DNA of 43,441 nucleotides, from contig CAZEYT010000016.1 in the NCBI GenBank assembly GCA_964516295.1, forward strand, positions 1 through 43,441. Reading direction: 5' to 3'. How positions within the stretch are numbered: position 1 is the stretch's first letter; each line of letters opens with the position of its first letter. The stretch comes from CAZEYT01 sp964516295 (lineage in GTDB: Bacteria; Verrucomicrobiota; Verrucomicrobiia; Chthoniobacterales; Terrimicrobiaceae). The translations under genes were made by a program, and so were the position numbers. The notes beneath the pieces are model-generated. The model was not told the origin of the DNA. It searched no databases and saw only the letters and a list, made by a program, of their open reading frames with translations. Positions 25,454-34,449 of the stretch are shown here, piece by piece.

Positions 25454-27649
25454 ATGAACATTTCCCGAATTCTCCGGACCACCGTCGCCGCCGTTTTGGC
25501 GGGGGCGGTCCTCTTTCCTGCGGGTGTTTCGGCCAGCCCCGATTCCGGGCAAGTCGCCCTCGCAGTCGCCCGCTGGCTCGAGCAGGCCCACTACACGCGC
25601 AAAAAGTTGGACGACGAAATGTCGGCACGCCTGCTGAAGACCTACCTCGAGCTTCTCGATTACAACCGGCTCTATTTCACGCAGCAGGATGTCGATGAAT
25701 TCGAAAGCAAATACGCGACCCGCCTCGACGATGCGATTTTCCGGGGCGATCTCTCCGCGGCCCGCGAGATTTTTGCACGATTCAAACAACGCGTGGAAGA
25801 ACGCACCGCCTCGAACAAAAAACTGGTCAAAAAGAACTACGACTTCAAATCGACCGGCACCGTCGAGTTGAACCGATCGAAAGCGGCTTGGCCGAAAGAC
25901 TCCGCCGACGCTGATCGCCTCTGGCGCGAGCGCATCGAGGCGGAGTTGCTCCAAGAAAACCTGAACGAATTCCGCCTTCGCCCGCCGGTTGAAGCCGTGA
26001 CCCGTCGCTACGATCAAGTCCTGCGGAATGTCACCGAGATGGAAGACGAGGACGTCATGAAAACCTTTCTGAACGCGCTCGCACAGTCTTACGACCCTCA
26101 CTCCGAATACCTCAGCCCGAGCGACATGGAGAATTTCAACATCGCCATGAAACTTTCGCTCGTCGGCGTCGGAGCTGTTCTCCGTTCCGACGAGGGCTAT
26201 GCCCGCGTGATGGAGGTCGTGCCCGGTGGACCGGCGGACCGCGACGGGCGACTGCGGGTGAACGACCGTATCGCGGCCGTTGCCCAGGGTGATGACGAAT
26301 TTGAGGACGTCGTCGACATGAAGCTCGACAAGGTTGTGGAGAAGATCCGTGGGAAAAAAGGTTCCAAGGTCCGTCTCCAAGTCATCCCGGCCGATGCGGC
26401 CGACCCATCCAAACGGAATGTCATCGAAATCACCCGCGACGAAGTGAAGCTCAAGGATCAGGAGGCCAAGGCCGAGGTCCTCGATCTTCAAGATGAAAGC
26501 GGGAAGGTGACCCGCATCGGCTGGATCACGCTCCCATCGTTCTATGCGAACATGAGCGGCGGTGGCCCGGCCAAGAGCACCACGGAGGATGTCGGCGCTC
26601 TGCTCGGTCGTCTGAAACAGGAGGGTATCGAAGGTCTCGTGGTTGATCTGCGGCGCGATGGTGGCGGTTCGCTCGAAGAAGCCATCAACCTCACCGGACT
26701 CTTCATCCCCAAAGGTCCGGTGGTGCAATCCAAGGACCCGAACGGAAAAATCACCGTCTCCAGCGATACCAACCCCGGCGTGGCCTACACCGGACCCATG
26801 GTGGTTGTCATGAACCGCCTCAGCGCGTCGGCCAGCGAGATTTTTGCCGCGGCCCTGCAGGATTATGGCCGCGCGGTCATCGTCGGCGACGAACGCAGTT
26901 TTGGAAAAGGGACCGTTCAGACCGTGCTCGACATCGGGCGCGTGATGCCATTCTTCAGCCTTGGCGCGGCCGATGCGGGGGCGCTCAAGTTGACGATCCA
27001 GAAATTCTACCGTGTGCGTGGGGGCTCGACCCAGCTCAAAGGTGTTGAGTCCGACATCGTCCTGCCCTCACGGACCGACAACGCCGAGATTGGCGAGGGC
27101 TCGCTGCGAAATCGCCTCGAATACGACGAGGTTGCCCCGGTGCGTATCACCGAGTCCGTTTCGACGCCGCTGTTCCTCGAAGAACTCCGCCGCCGCTCGG
27201 CCGAGCGGATTGTGCGCGATCCCGAGTTCCTCTACGTTTCCGAAGATATGCAGCGGCTAAGGGACCGTTTGGCGAAAAACACCATTTCCCTCAACGAGCA
27301 GGTTCGTCGCCAGGAGCTGGCCGAGGACAAAGCGCGCCGCGAAACGCGGAAAGCCGAACGCCTCGCCCGCGGTCCGCTCGTCAATGTCCAGGCTTGGCAA
27401 CTCACTCTCGACGATGTCCGCGGTCAGCGCGAGAAGCTGGAGGCCGTGGCCTATGAGCGCGAGCGAGACAAAAAATACACAGATCCGGATGAACTCGATC
27501 CGGAAAAGGTGGAAGGCCCTCAACCACCAGAGCCCGATCCTATTCGCAACGAGACCCTCCGCATCATGGAAGATCTCATTTCGCTGAACATGAAGGGCAA
27601 GACCGCCTCGCGGTCGCCCGGCGAAAAAGACGTCGTCGTTACGCCGTAG
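25454..27649 (+). CDS. prc: Carboxy-terminal processing protease (Prc/Tsp, S41)
   Basis: A 731-residue periplasmic protease with a signal peptide (about residues 1-29). An N-terminal helical domain (about 40-210) comes first, followed by a PDZ domain (about 235-320, 'GVGAVLRSDEGYARVMEVVPG'). The S41 core comes next, with the catalytic Ser within 'LSASASEIFAAALQDYGRA' (residues 457-461) and the catalytic Lys near residue 485 in 'SFGKGTVQTV'. A long C-terminal domain characteristic of Tsp/Prc ends the protein. Prc degrades or trims envelope proteins from their C-terminus and affects peptidoglycan hydrolases in known bacteria. Length compares well with E. coli Prc (682). The 3' end overlaps the convergent trpB by 11 bases. 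Confidence 0.93.
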   Translation: MNISRILRTTVAAVLAGAVLFPAGVSASPDSGQVALAVARWLEQAHYTRKKLDDEMSARLLKTYLELLDYNRLYFTQQDVDEFESKYATRLDDAIFRGDLSAAREIFARFKQRVEERTASNKKLVKKNYDFKSTGTVELNRSKAAWPKDSADADRLWRERIEAELLQENLNEFRLRPPVEAVTRRYDQVLRNVTEMEDEDVMKTFLNALAQSYDPHSEYLSPSDMENFNIAMKLSLVGVGAVLRSDEGYARVMEVVPGGPADRDGRLRVNDRIAAVAQGDDEFEDVVDMKLDKVVEKIRGKKGSKVRLQVIPADAADPSKRNVIEITRDEVKLKDQEAKAEVLDLQDESGKVTRIGWITLPSFYANMSGGGPAKSTTEDVGALLGRLKQEGIEGLVVDLRRDGGGSLEEAINLTGLFIPKGPVVQSKDPNGKITVSSDTNPGVAYTGPMVVVMNRLSASASEIFAAALQDYGRAVIVGDERSFGKGTVQTVLDIGRVMPFFSLGAADAGALKLTIQKFYRVRGGSTQLKGVESDIVLPSRTDNAEIGEGSLRNRLEYDEVAPVRITESVSTPLFLEELRRRSAERIVRDPEFLYVSEDMQRLRDRLAKNTISLNEQVRRQELAEDKARRETRKAERLARGPLVNVQAWQLTLDDVRGQREKLEAVAYERERDKKYTDPDELDPEKVEGPQPPEPDPIRNETLRIMEDLISLNMKGKTASRSPGEKDVVVTP

Positions 27650-28847
27650 GCCCGCTCAGCAAAATTTCCGCGGCTTGGTGGACATCCTTGTCCCCGCGCC
27701 CGGAGAGGTTGGCGACGATGATTTCATCCGACGCCATGGTCGGGGCGACCTTGATCACGTGAGCGATGGCATGCGCGGACTCCAACGCCGGGATGATGCC
27801 CTCCCACTGCGAAAGCTTGGAAAAGGCATCCAGGGCCTCGCTGTCGGTTGCATAGTCGTAGGAAATCCGGCCTTGGTCGCGGTAGTAACTGTGTTCCGGC
27901 CCGATGGCGGCATAGTCGAGGCCGGCTGAGACCGAGTGGGTGAGCTCGATCTGGCCGTTGTCGTCGGCGAGAAGATAGGTCTTCGTGCCTTGAAGAACGC
28001 CGAGCCGCCCGCCTTGAAAACGTGCTGCATGACGTCCGCGATGAATTCCATCCCCGCCCGCTTCGACGCCCGTCATCTCGACACCCTCGTCGTTGAGAAA
28101 GGCATGGAAGAAGCCAATCGCATTGCTCCCGCCACCGACGCAGGCGACGAGCAAATCGGGAAGCCTTTCCTCCCGTTGAAGCATCTGCCGACGGGTCTCG
28201 TCACCGATGACGCGATGAAAATCCCGCACGATCATCGGATAAGGGTGCGATCCCAGCGCACTGCCGAGGATGTAGTGCGTGGTTCGGACATTGGTTACCC
28301 AGTCGCGCATCGCCTCGTTGATGGCTTCCTTCAGCGTGGCCTGTCCGGCGTGGACCGCGACGACCTTCGCACCAAGAAAGCGCATGCGGGCGACGTTCAA
28401 CGCTTGGCGCTCCATGTCGACCGCCCCCATGTAAATCACGCACTCGAATCCAAAACGCGCCGCCGCTGTCGCCGTGGCCACGCCATGCTGACCGGCTCCG
28501 GTTTCTGCAATGATCCGCGTCTTGCCCATCCGCCGCGCGAGGAGGATCTGACCGATGGCGTTGTTGATTTTGTGCGCCCCGGTATGGAGCAGATCCTCGC
28601 GCTTGAGATAAATTTTGGCCCCTCCCAGCTTCGCGGTCATCCGCTCCGCGAAGTAAAGCGGCGTCGGCCGTCCGCAGAAATCCCCGAGGAGCCCGGTGAG
28701 CTCCTTGCGAAACGCCGGGTCTTTCTTGGCGGCTTCATACTCGTCGGAAAGTTCCTTCAACGCCGTCATCAGCGTTTCGGGGACAAACATGCCGCCGTAA
28801 GGACCAAAATGGCCCGCGGCGTCGGGCACGACAGGAAGTTCGCTCAT
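27639..28847 (-). CDS. trpB: Tryptophan synthase beta chain
   Basis: TrpB joins indole and serine to tryptophan using pyridoxal phosphate. The 402-residue protein has the PLP lysine, Lys93, in 'LLHTGAHKINNAIGQ', and further family blocks 'ETGAGQHGVATATAAARFG', 'GGGSNAIGFFHAFL', 'SVSAGLDYAAIGPEHSYY' and 'ALESAHAIAHVIK'. It is the standard TrpB1 type that partners TrpA. trpA lies about 20 kb away on the same strand, so the pathway is dispersed in this genome. It converges on prc with an 11-base overlap. Identification is secure. Confidence 0.97.
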   Translation of the reverse strand: MSELPVVPDAAGHFGPYGGMFVPETLMTALKELSDEYEAAKKDPAFRKELTGLLGDFCGRPTPLYFAERMTAKLGGAKIYLKREDLLHTGAHKINNAIGQILLARRMGKTRIIAETGAGQHGVATATAAARFGFECVIYMGAVDMERQALNVARMRFLGAKVVAVHAGQATLKEAINEAMRDWVTNVRTTHYILGSALGSHPYPMIVRDFHRVIGDETRRQMLQREERLPDLLVACVGGGSNAIGFFHAFLNDEGVEMTGVEAGGDGIHRGRHAARFQGGRLGVLQGTKTYLLADDNGQIELTHSVSAGLDYAAIGPEHSYYRDQGRISYDYATDSEALDAFSKLSQWEGIIPALESAHAIAHVIKVAPTMASDEIIVANLSGRGDKDVHQAAEILLSGPTA

Positions 28848-28905
28848 GCCCGATTATGCACCGGGCCACGGGGACCTGCAATCATGGACGTGGACGGACG
28901 CCGGG

Positions 28906-30072
28906 TCAGGCGACCAGCCGCCTCATATAGTCCGAAGGCTCGAAATTTTCGATCAATACCTCCACGCGGCCGTTCCGCTGCATGCGGGCTTGGGTGACCA
29001 GAATTTCGGGCGTCTTGTGCGGGGCGAACAAAATGTCGTCGTGCGTCGCGTTTTTGTGGTTCGCGAATTTGTCGGGCGTCAACTCCCCGCCAAGATGGTC
29101 ACTCCGACCGGTCGCGACGTGGATGGTCCCGCGGATTTTTTCATCCTGAATGTCCCGTCCCGACACCGGCAAAATCTGTGTGCCAAATCCGAGCTCGCCA
29201 AGTTCGCCGGTCACGGGGTCCGAGACCAACTTGGCATTGTGGGCCGCGATGGTCTCCGGGTTTCCGGAAAGGAGCTCGGCTTTGGCGATTCGGCCGCCGG
29301 TCACATGCATGAGGCCGATCGTGCCATCCTCGTATTTCATCGGGAAAGCGCCCTCCGCACCGGTTGGCACATAGTAAATCTCGCCGGCCGGGAGGTTGGC
29401 CACATCCGGTTCGTCTCCGCGACACAATCCATGGCTTTTCTGCGCTTCCTGCTGGCCGAGATCCAAGTGCAGCGTGTGCGTGCGGCCGTCGTGGAGAAAG
29501 TCGATCTCGACCCAATCCGCCCGCGTCATCCCCAGCCGCAGCTTCTCCGCATCGGCACTGACGTCGTCGTAATTCACCGACAGGCCGGAGGAGAGGATCA
29601 CCTGATTAAGCCCGTGGAGCGTCGCACCGCGAAAATGATACTTTTTGGCAAACGCGGTCAGCGGGGCCGTCGCGGAATACGTGGAGATGCAGAGGATAAT
29701 ATCATAAGCGGGATACACATCGCGCTCGAGGCTCACCTGAGTTCCATCCGGCGTGAACGCCTCATCCGGCAGGTCGAGATTGCTGCCGCCGGTGACGGCA
29801 TAGGCGAAGATTTCACCGCCCTGAAGACCCAGCTCGGCGAGGGTGGATTTGTGGAGTTCCTGATATATGTGCGTGTGCGCATTGCGCTGGATCGAGAGAT
29901 CCGGGTTCTTCAAAAAGGCGAAATCCTTGATTTCTTTTGGATCGTCGAGGTCGATCAAAACACAAACCTTCTGGCCTGCTTTCGGATCAAAAGTGCTCTT
30001 CAGGAGGCGGGTGAGGCTGAACGGGGGAAACGTCCGTGTGGCAGCTTGCTCGGCAATGGTCATGGTGGTCAT
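28906..30072 (-). CDS. M29-like aminopeptidase (thermophilic metalloprotease family)
   Basis: A 388-residue soluble protein. Segments 'DLGQQEAQKSHGLCRGDEPDVANLPAGEIYYVPTG', quoted here in parts (the key parts are 'VANLPAGEIYYVPTG' and 'GFGTQILPV', then 'DEKIRGTIHVATGRSDHLGG' and 'NATHDDILF'), follow the order of the M29 aminopeptidase family, with acidic and His metal ligands in the Glu-Tyr-Tyr and Glu-Lys regions and the C-terminal His-Asp. These cut N-terminal residues from peptides. The match is to the superfamily layout rather than to AmpS/AmpT closely. The long frame reaches 30345, but residues before 30072 look like the reverse complement of the exbB leader, so ATG 30072 is chosen; 30063 is an alternative. 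Confidence 0.7.
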   Translation of the reverse strand: MTTMTIAEQAATRTFPPFSLTRLLKSTFDPKAGQKVCVLIDLDDPKEIKDFAFLKNPDLSIQRNAHTHIYQELHKSTLAELGLQGGEIFAYAVTGGSNLDLPDEAFTPDGTQVSLERDVYPAYDIILCISTYSATAPLTAFAKKYHFRGATLHGLNQVILSSGLSVNYDDVSADAEKLRLGMTRADWVEIDFLHDGRTHTLHLDLGQQEAQKSHGLCRGDEPDVANLPAGEIYYVPTGAEGAFPMKYEDGTIGLMHVTGGRIAKAELLSGNPETIAAHNAKLVSDPVTGELGELGFGTQILPVSGRDIQDEKIRGTIHVATGRSDHLGGELTPDKFANHKNATHDDILFAPHKTPEILVTQARMQRNGRVEVLIENFEPSDYMRRLVA

Positions 30073-30178
30073 AGCGTAGGAGATTACGCCGCGACCGGCA
30101 ATAGCGATGCACCCCGAATGCAAACCCCTGAGGCGCGGCTTGCATCGGGGGGGCTCGGCGCTATCGTGTGGATTCCTT

Positions 30179-30916
30179 ATGAAATTCGCACTCCCGGCCG
30201 CGGTTCTTCTCGGCACCGGCCCGCTCGCCCTCGCGCAGGACGCGGCCTCCCCGGAGAGCCCCGCCGCTGTCAACCTCTGGCAGGTTCTTGTTTCGGGTGG
30301 GCCGGTCATGATTCCCCTCGCGGCGTTGTCCGTGATAGCGCTCATGTTGATTTTTCTCTACCTGATCACGCTGCGCCGGGGGACAATCGTCACGGCCCGC
30401 TACATGCAGACGGCGGACGCGTTGATTCGGAAACGCGACTATCTCGGACTCCTCGCCGTTTCCCACCGTCACAACGAAGGCGTGGCCCGGGTCGTCCAAC
30501 GCACGATGGATTTTGTTACAAAAAATCCCCGCGCCACACTTGGCGAGGCGCGCGAGATCGCCCAAGCCGAGGGAACCCGCATCGCCGGATCGCTCAATCA
30601 GCGGATCACCTACCTGGCCGATATCGGTGCCATCGCTCCGATGCTCGGCCTTTTCGGCACCGTCCTCGGCATGATCAAATCGTTTACCGTGGTCGCCAGC
30701 GACATCGCCGCCACGCGGCCCATGATGCTGGCCGAGGGGGTCGCTGAAGCACTCGTCACCACGGCCGCCGGCCTCTTGATCGGCATCCCGGCCATGGCGG
30801 CGTATTCGTTTTTCCGCGGCCGCGTGCAGGCTCTCATTTCCGACCTCGAAGCCGCCTCGACCCAGCTCATCGCTCTCCTCGCGGCGAACATGGGCTCCCG
30901 GAGCGACCGCGACTGA
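30179..30916 (+). CDS. MotA/TolQ/ExbB proton channel family protein
   Basis: A 245-residue membrane protein. It has an N-terminal cleavable-looking signal (MKFALPAAVLLGTGPLALAQ), a first membrane helix ('VMIPLAALSVIALMLIFLYLITL'), a long cytoplasmic loop, then the conserved pair of helices 'LADIGAIAPMLGLFGTVLGMIKSF' and 'VAEALVTTAAGLLIGIPAMAAYSFF'. It is the stator ring partner of ExbD/TolR and uses the proton motive force to drive a periplasmic effector such as TonB or TolA. The signal sequence before helix one is a variation found in many non-model ExbB proteins. The upstream in-frame extension (to 30107) is not favoured. ExbD follows after one base. Confidence 0.9.
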   Translation: MKFALPAAVLLGTGPLALAQDAASPESPAAVNLWQVLVSGGPVMIPLAALSVIALMLIFLYLITLRRGTIVTARYMQTADALIRKRDYLGLLAVSHRHNEGVARVVQRTMDFVTKNPRATLGEAREIAQAEGTRIAGSLNQRITYLADIGAIAPMLGLFGTVLGMIKSFTVVASDIAATRPMMLAEGVAEALVTTAAGLLIGIPAMAAYSFFRGRVQALISDLEAASTQLIALLAANMGSRSDRD

Positions 30917-30917
30917 C

Positions 30918-31331
30918 ATGAATTTCCGCGGACGCATCCAGCCGGAGGTGCCGGGCTTTCAGATTGCCCCGATGGTGGACATCGTGTTCCTCCTGCTCAT
31001 TTTCTTTCTCGTGACGTGGAACTTTGCCCGCTACGAGACCGAGTTGGATGTCAAAGTTCCCACCGCCCGCGAGGGCAAAGAAACCCGCCGGGCCGTCGGC
31101 GAGGTCATCCTGAATGTCAAAGCGGACGGCTCGATCATCATGAACCGCCGGACATTTTCCCCCGACGCCCTCAAGGAAGCCCTGCTCCGCATTTCGTCGC
31201 TCTATCCCGACCAGGCCGTGGTTTTGCGCGGGGATGAAAATGTCGATTACCGGCATATCGTCGATGTTCTCGACATCTGCCGGAGCGCCAACATTTGGAA
31301 CGTGGCCTTCGCCACCAGTCGACCGGAATGA
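30918..31331 (+). CDS. Biopolymer transport protein ExbD/TolR
   Basis: A 137-residue protein with a single N-terminal membrane helix that contains the essential proton-carrying Asp: 'FQIAPMVDIVFLLLIFFLV' with Asp21. A periplasmic domain follows ('VILNVKADGSIIMNRRTFS', 'VVLRGDENVDYRHIVDVLDIC'), as in ExbD/TolR. It forms the motor with the upstream ExbB protein. The stop overlaps the start of the TPR gene (ATGA at 31328-31331), so all three are probably one operon. The arrangement ExbB-ExbD-TPR protein resembles tolQ-tolR...cpoB and TonB-system clusters, but no TonB or TolA gene is visible. Confidence 0.92.
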   Translation: MNFRGRIQPEVPGFQIAPMVDIVFLLLIFFLVTWNFARYETELDVKVPTAREGKETRRAVGEVILNVKADGSIIMNRRTFSPDALKEALLRISSLYPDQAVVLRGDENVDYRHIVDVLDICRSANIWNVAFATSRPE

Positions 31332-33913
31332 AGCACCCGGTCGTTCTTTTTATCACCCTCCTGGGAACTTCGGCTCTCGCCCAAACGCCGCCGGGGGAGC
31401 CGGAGGTACGTCGCGCCATCCCCGTCACGCCAACGCCGCTTAGCGATTACGACAATCCACCCTGGGTTCAAAGAGTCCTCCCCGCGCAGCCGGTTTCCAC
31501 ACCCATGCCAGAGGCCACGCCGATTCCGGTTGCCACGCCGATTCCGATGTCGCCGCCGCTCACCGAGCCCTTCCGTCCGCCACCCCGCCCAGCGGTGCCC
31601 GAGGCTCCGGCGATCGCTCCTGCAGCCCCCGCCGAACCGTCGGTGCCGGTGACGGATGAAGACGGCACGATCCGCATCGCGCCAGTTTCTCCGGAAGAGA
31701 CGGCCAAACGAACGCTCGCTCTGGCGAACAGTCTCTACTCGAGAAAAATGTACGACCTCGCGGTCCCGGAGTATGAAATGTATCTCATCTCGGGCGTGAA
31801 AGATTCGCGCGACGCGGCCTTGTTCCGATTGGCGGAGTGCCATCGCATGCTCGACAACCTCCCCGCCGCCCGGGCCGGCTACGAGAAACTCGTCATGGAA
31901 TACCAGATCGGCGAATTTGCCGGGGCCGGGGCCTACCGCCTCGGAGAAATGCTTTTCGCCCAGCGTCTTTACGATGCCGCCCACCTGCAATTTGAGACGG
32001 CCGCCCGCGAGGCCAAGGACCCCGAAGTCCGGCTGACCGCCCGCTACTTTTCCGCCCGGAGCCTCGACTATCTGAAACGCGACCCGGAGGCCATCACCGC
32101 CTACCGCGCTGTCGTCGATACCGAGGGGAAAAACCCCTACCGCGAGCACGCGCGGATGGCTCTCGCGGCCCTCGAACTTCGCGCCGGTCGCAAGCCCGCC
32201 GCGCAGGCCGCCTACGAGGAAATTGCCTCCTCCAAATCTACCCTCGCCACCGAGGCCGCGGTCAAAGCCGCCGCCCTCGCCGCGGAATTCGGCCAGCGCG
32301 AAAAGGCTCTCAAACTCTTCGATCAGGCCGTGGCCGACTCCCGCTCGACCGAATGGAAACCCGTGGCGCTCATCGGGGCTCTCCGACTGCGCTATCAGGG
32401 CGGTGACTACAAAGGTGTGGTCGAAATGGGGCCGTCCACAATCGATGCCTTGACCGACGATTCGAAGCCGGAAGCCCTCCAGTTGCTCGCCGCATCCTAC
32501 CGGCAGACCGGCAACAATCTCGAAGCCCGTCGGACATACGATCGCCTTATCAAAGAATTTCCCGACGCCGCACCGGCCGGGGATGCCCGTCTTCAGCGGT
32601 TGGTGAGTCTCTACTCGCTCAATGACAAGTCGCTCATTGCGGAAGTCGATGCGTTTCTTGCCGGGGAGACGAATCCCCGCGCGCGCACCCAGGCCTCGTT
32701 GCTCAAGGCCGAGGCTCTTTACAAAGAGGGCAATTTTCCCGCAGCAGGCGAGATTTACCAAAGCCTCGTCAACGCCGAGCTCGACCCCGCTCTCCATGCC
32801 GACACGCTCTATAAACTCGGCTGGTGTCTCGCCGCGTCCGACAACCCGCAGGCGGCCGTGGGGATTTACTCGGAGTTTCTGGAAAAATACCCCGCCCATG
32901 CCATGGCCGCCAGCGCGCTCGCCCGCCGGGCACTGGCCCATCAACAGGGCAAGGCGTTCGAGGCCGCCATGACGGATTTCAACCGCGTTATCGAGAAGTA
33001 CCCGGGCTCGGCCGAGCACGAACTCGCCCTTCAGCAGAAGGCCCTCATTCACGGGCAGAAACAGGAATACGACGCGATGGCCAAAGATTTCGGGGAGCTT
33101 CTGGAAAAATTCCCGAAAACCGCCGCCGCCGCGCAGGCGAATTTCTGGCTCGGCTGGGCCGCCTTCGAGCAAAAGGATTACAAGACAGCCATCGAGCGCC
33201 TCGCTGCCGCACGCAAATTGGACGCAGCCCAATACAACGAACGCGCCTCGCTGCGCATCATTCTTGCCTATTATTATCTCGAAGATCGCGCGAACGTCCT
33301 GCGCGAGGCGGCCGACTATCAGGGCGGCAACCTCCCGGCGGAAATCTCGCTCTGGCTGGCGGCAAAGGAATTTGATGACGGCAACTTTGCCAAGGCCGAG
33401 AGCCTCCTCGCGCCCCTCATGGCCAATCCGGCGGCCATTCCGCCGGACGCCCTCATCCAACTTGCCGAGGCCCGTCTTCGCACCGGGAAAATTCAGGAAG
33501 CCAGCGCGCCGGTGGACAAATACCTCGAGACCGCCCGTGATCCCGCCTCGCGAGCCCGCGGCATCCTCGCCTCCGCCCGCATCGCCGCCGCGCAAAAGAA
33601 TTCGGCGGAAGCCACCCGGTTGGTGGAAGAAGCCCTTTTGCTCCAACCCGAAGGCCCGTTGAACGCCCAAGCCCGCATGCTCTCCGGAGACCTCCTCCTC
33701 GCCCGGTCGGACTACGATGGCGCAGCCCGGGCTTTCATGACTGTTTCCGTCCTCACCGACGACCCGGCCATCACGCCTCTGGCGCTCCAAAAAGCTGCCG
33801 ATGCCTACCGGCGCGCCAACAATACTTTCGAAGCCGATAGAGCGCTGGCCGAGCTCCGCGAGCGCTACCCCGATTTCCAGAAATCCGATCCCAAGAAGAA
33901 AGACAGAACATGA
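31328..33913 (+). CDS. Large periplasmic TPR-repeat protein
   Basis: An 861-residue exported protein. It has a signal peptide (MKHPVVLFITLLGTSALAQ), a Pro/Thr-rich stretch (about residues 25-115) and then about 20 helical repeats of the TPR/Sel1-like kind. Examples are 'AAAQANFWLGWAAFEQKDYKTA', shown here only by its core 'FWLGWAAFEQKDYKTA', and 'DAALFRLAECHRMLDNLPAARAGYE'. Such proteins act as scaffolds. Following ExbB and ExbD with four-base overlap, it may be the periplasmic partner of the proton-driven motor, as CpoB/YbgF is for Tol-Pal. That is inference from position. The frame extends 33 bases upstream, but the signal peptide marks ATG 31328. The stop overlaps the next gene by four bases. 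Confidence 0.85.
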   Translation: MKHPVVLFITLLGTSALAQTPPGEPEVRRAIPVTPTPLSDYDNPPWVQRVLPAQPVSTPMPEATPIPVATPIPMSPPLTEPFRPPPRPAVPEAPAIAPAAPAEPSVPVTDEDGTIRIAPVSPEETAKRTLALANSLYSRKMYDLAVPEYEMYLISGVKDSRDAALFRLAECHRMLDNLPAARAGYEKLVMEYQIGEFAGAGAYRLGEMLFAQRLYDAAHLQFETAAREAKDPEVRLTARYFSARSLDYLKRDPEAITAYRAVVDTEGKNPYREHARMALAALELRAGRKPAAQAAYEEIASSKSTLATEAAVKAAALAAEFGQREKALKLFDQAVADSRSTEWKPVALIGALRLRYQGGDYKGVVEMGPSTIDALTDDSKPEALQLLAASYRQTGNNLEARRTYDRLIKEFPDAAPAGDARLQRLVSLYSLNDKSLIAEVDAFLAGETNPRARTQASLLKAEALYKEGNFPAAGEIYQSLVNAELDPALHADTLYKLGWCLAASDNPQAAVGIYSEFLEKYPAHAMAASALARRALAHQQGKAFEAAMTDFNRVIEKYPGSAEHELALQQKALIHGQKQEYDAMAKDFGELLEKFPKTAAAAQANFWLGWAAFEQKDYKTAIERLAAARKLDAAQYNERASLRIILAYYYLEDRANVLREAADYQGGNLPAEISLWLAAKEFDDGNFAKAESLLAPLMANPAAIPPDALIQLAEARLRTGKIQEASAPVDKYLETARDPASRARGILASARIAAAQKNSAEATRLVEEALLLQPEGPLNAQARMLSGDLLLARSDYDGAARAFMTVSVLTDDPAITPLALQKAADAYRRANNTFEADRALAELRERYPDFQKSDPKKKDRT

Positions 33914-34431
33914 AAATGCCCGCTCTCCTCCTCCTGCTCACTGCCGCCCTCGCCATCGCGGCCGAGGTCCCTCTGGGCCAGCACGCCCTTGAAGAAGTGA
34001 AAGGCTCGGTCATGATTCCCGAAGGTTGGACCTCGACGAAAGAAAGCGAGGACGGGGTCTTTGTTTACCATTTCGGCAAGAACGAAAACGGTAGCGGTCC
34101 ATCGATCACTCTCAGTGTCACCACGAAGGTCGCTGACCGCACGGGACAATCTCCCAGCGAATATGCCGCCGCCCTCATTGAGATGTCGCAGGAGGAATCA
34201 CCGGGCTCGACCGTTCAAAAAGGCGATTTCCAAGGTCTCAAATCCCTCCGGGTCGAATACGACATCGAAAGCGAAGCTGGCCAGATGCACGCCGTCAATG
34301 TCGCGCTCGCCAACGACCGTACCGGCACGCTCTACTTTTTCGCCTGGCAGACGCCGCTCGGCGATTCCATGGAATTGGAAGCGCTTCGCGAAAAAATCCT
34401 CGCGTCGGCAGAATTCGATCCGGAGTTTTAG
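33910..34431 (+). CDS. Small secreted protein of unknown function
   Basis: A 173-residue exported protein with a signal peptide (MKMPALLLLLTAALAIAAEV). The mature part is a mixed alpha-beta domain ('GSVMIPEGWTSTKESEDGVFVYHFG', 'LKSLRVEYDIESEAG', 'GTLYFFAWQTPLGD'), which recalls PsbP/DcrB-like proteins where a strand-rich sheet ends with 'Y.F...P...' near the C-terminus. No catalytic motif is visible. The start overlaps the TPR gene's stop by ATGA, so it belongs to the ExbB-ExbD-TPR operon. Function unknown; association with the outer envelope is inferred. Confidence 0.75.
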   Translation: MKMPALLLLLTAALAIAAEVPLGQHALEEVKGSVMIPEGWTSTKESEDGVFVYHFGKNENGSGPSITLSVTTKVADRTGQSPSEYAAALIEMSQEESPGSTVQKGDFQGLKSLRVEYDIESEAGQMHAVNVALANDRTGTLYFFAWQTPLGDSMELEALREKILASAEFDPEF

Positions 34432-34449
34432 GAAGCCCTGCACGCTGGT

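Noticed and set aside
31247..33790. 847-codon minus-strand frame opposite the TPR gene
   Set aside because: It mirrors the high-GC codon pattern of the TPR gene; no recognisable motif, and the plus-strand gene has a signal peptide and clear repeats.
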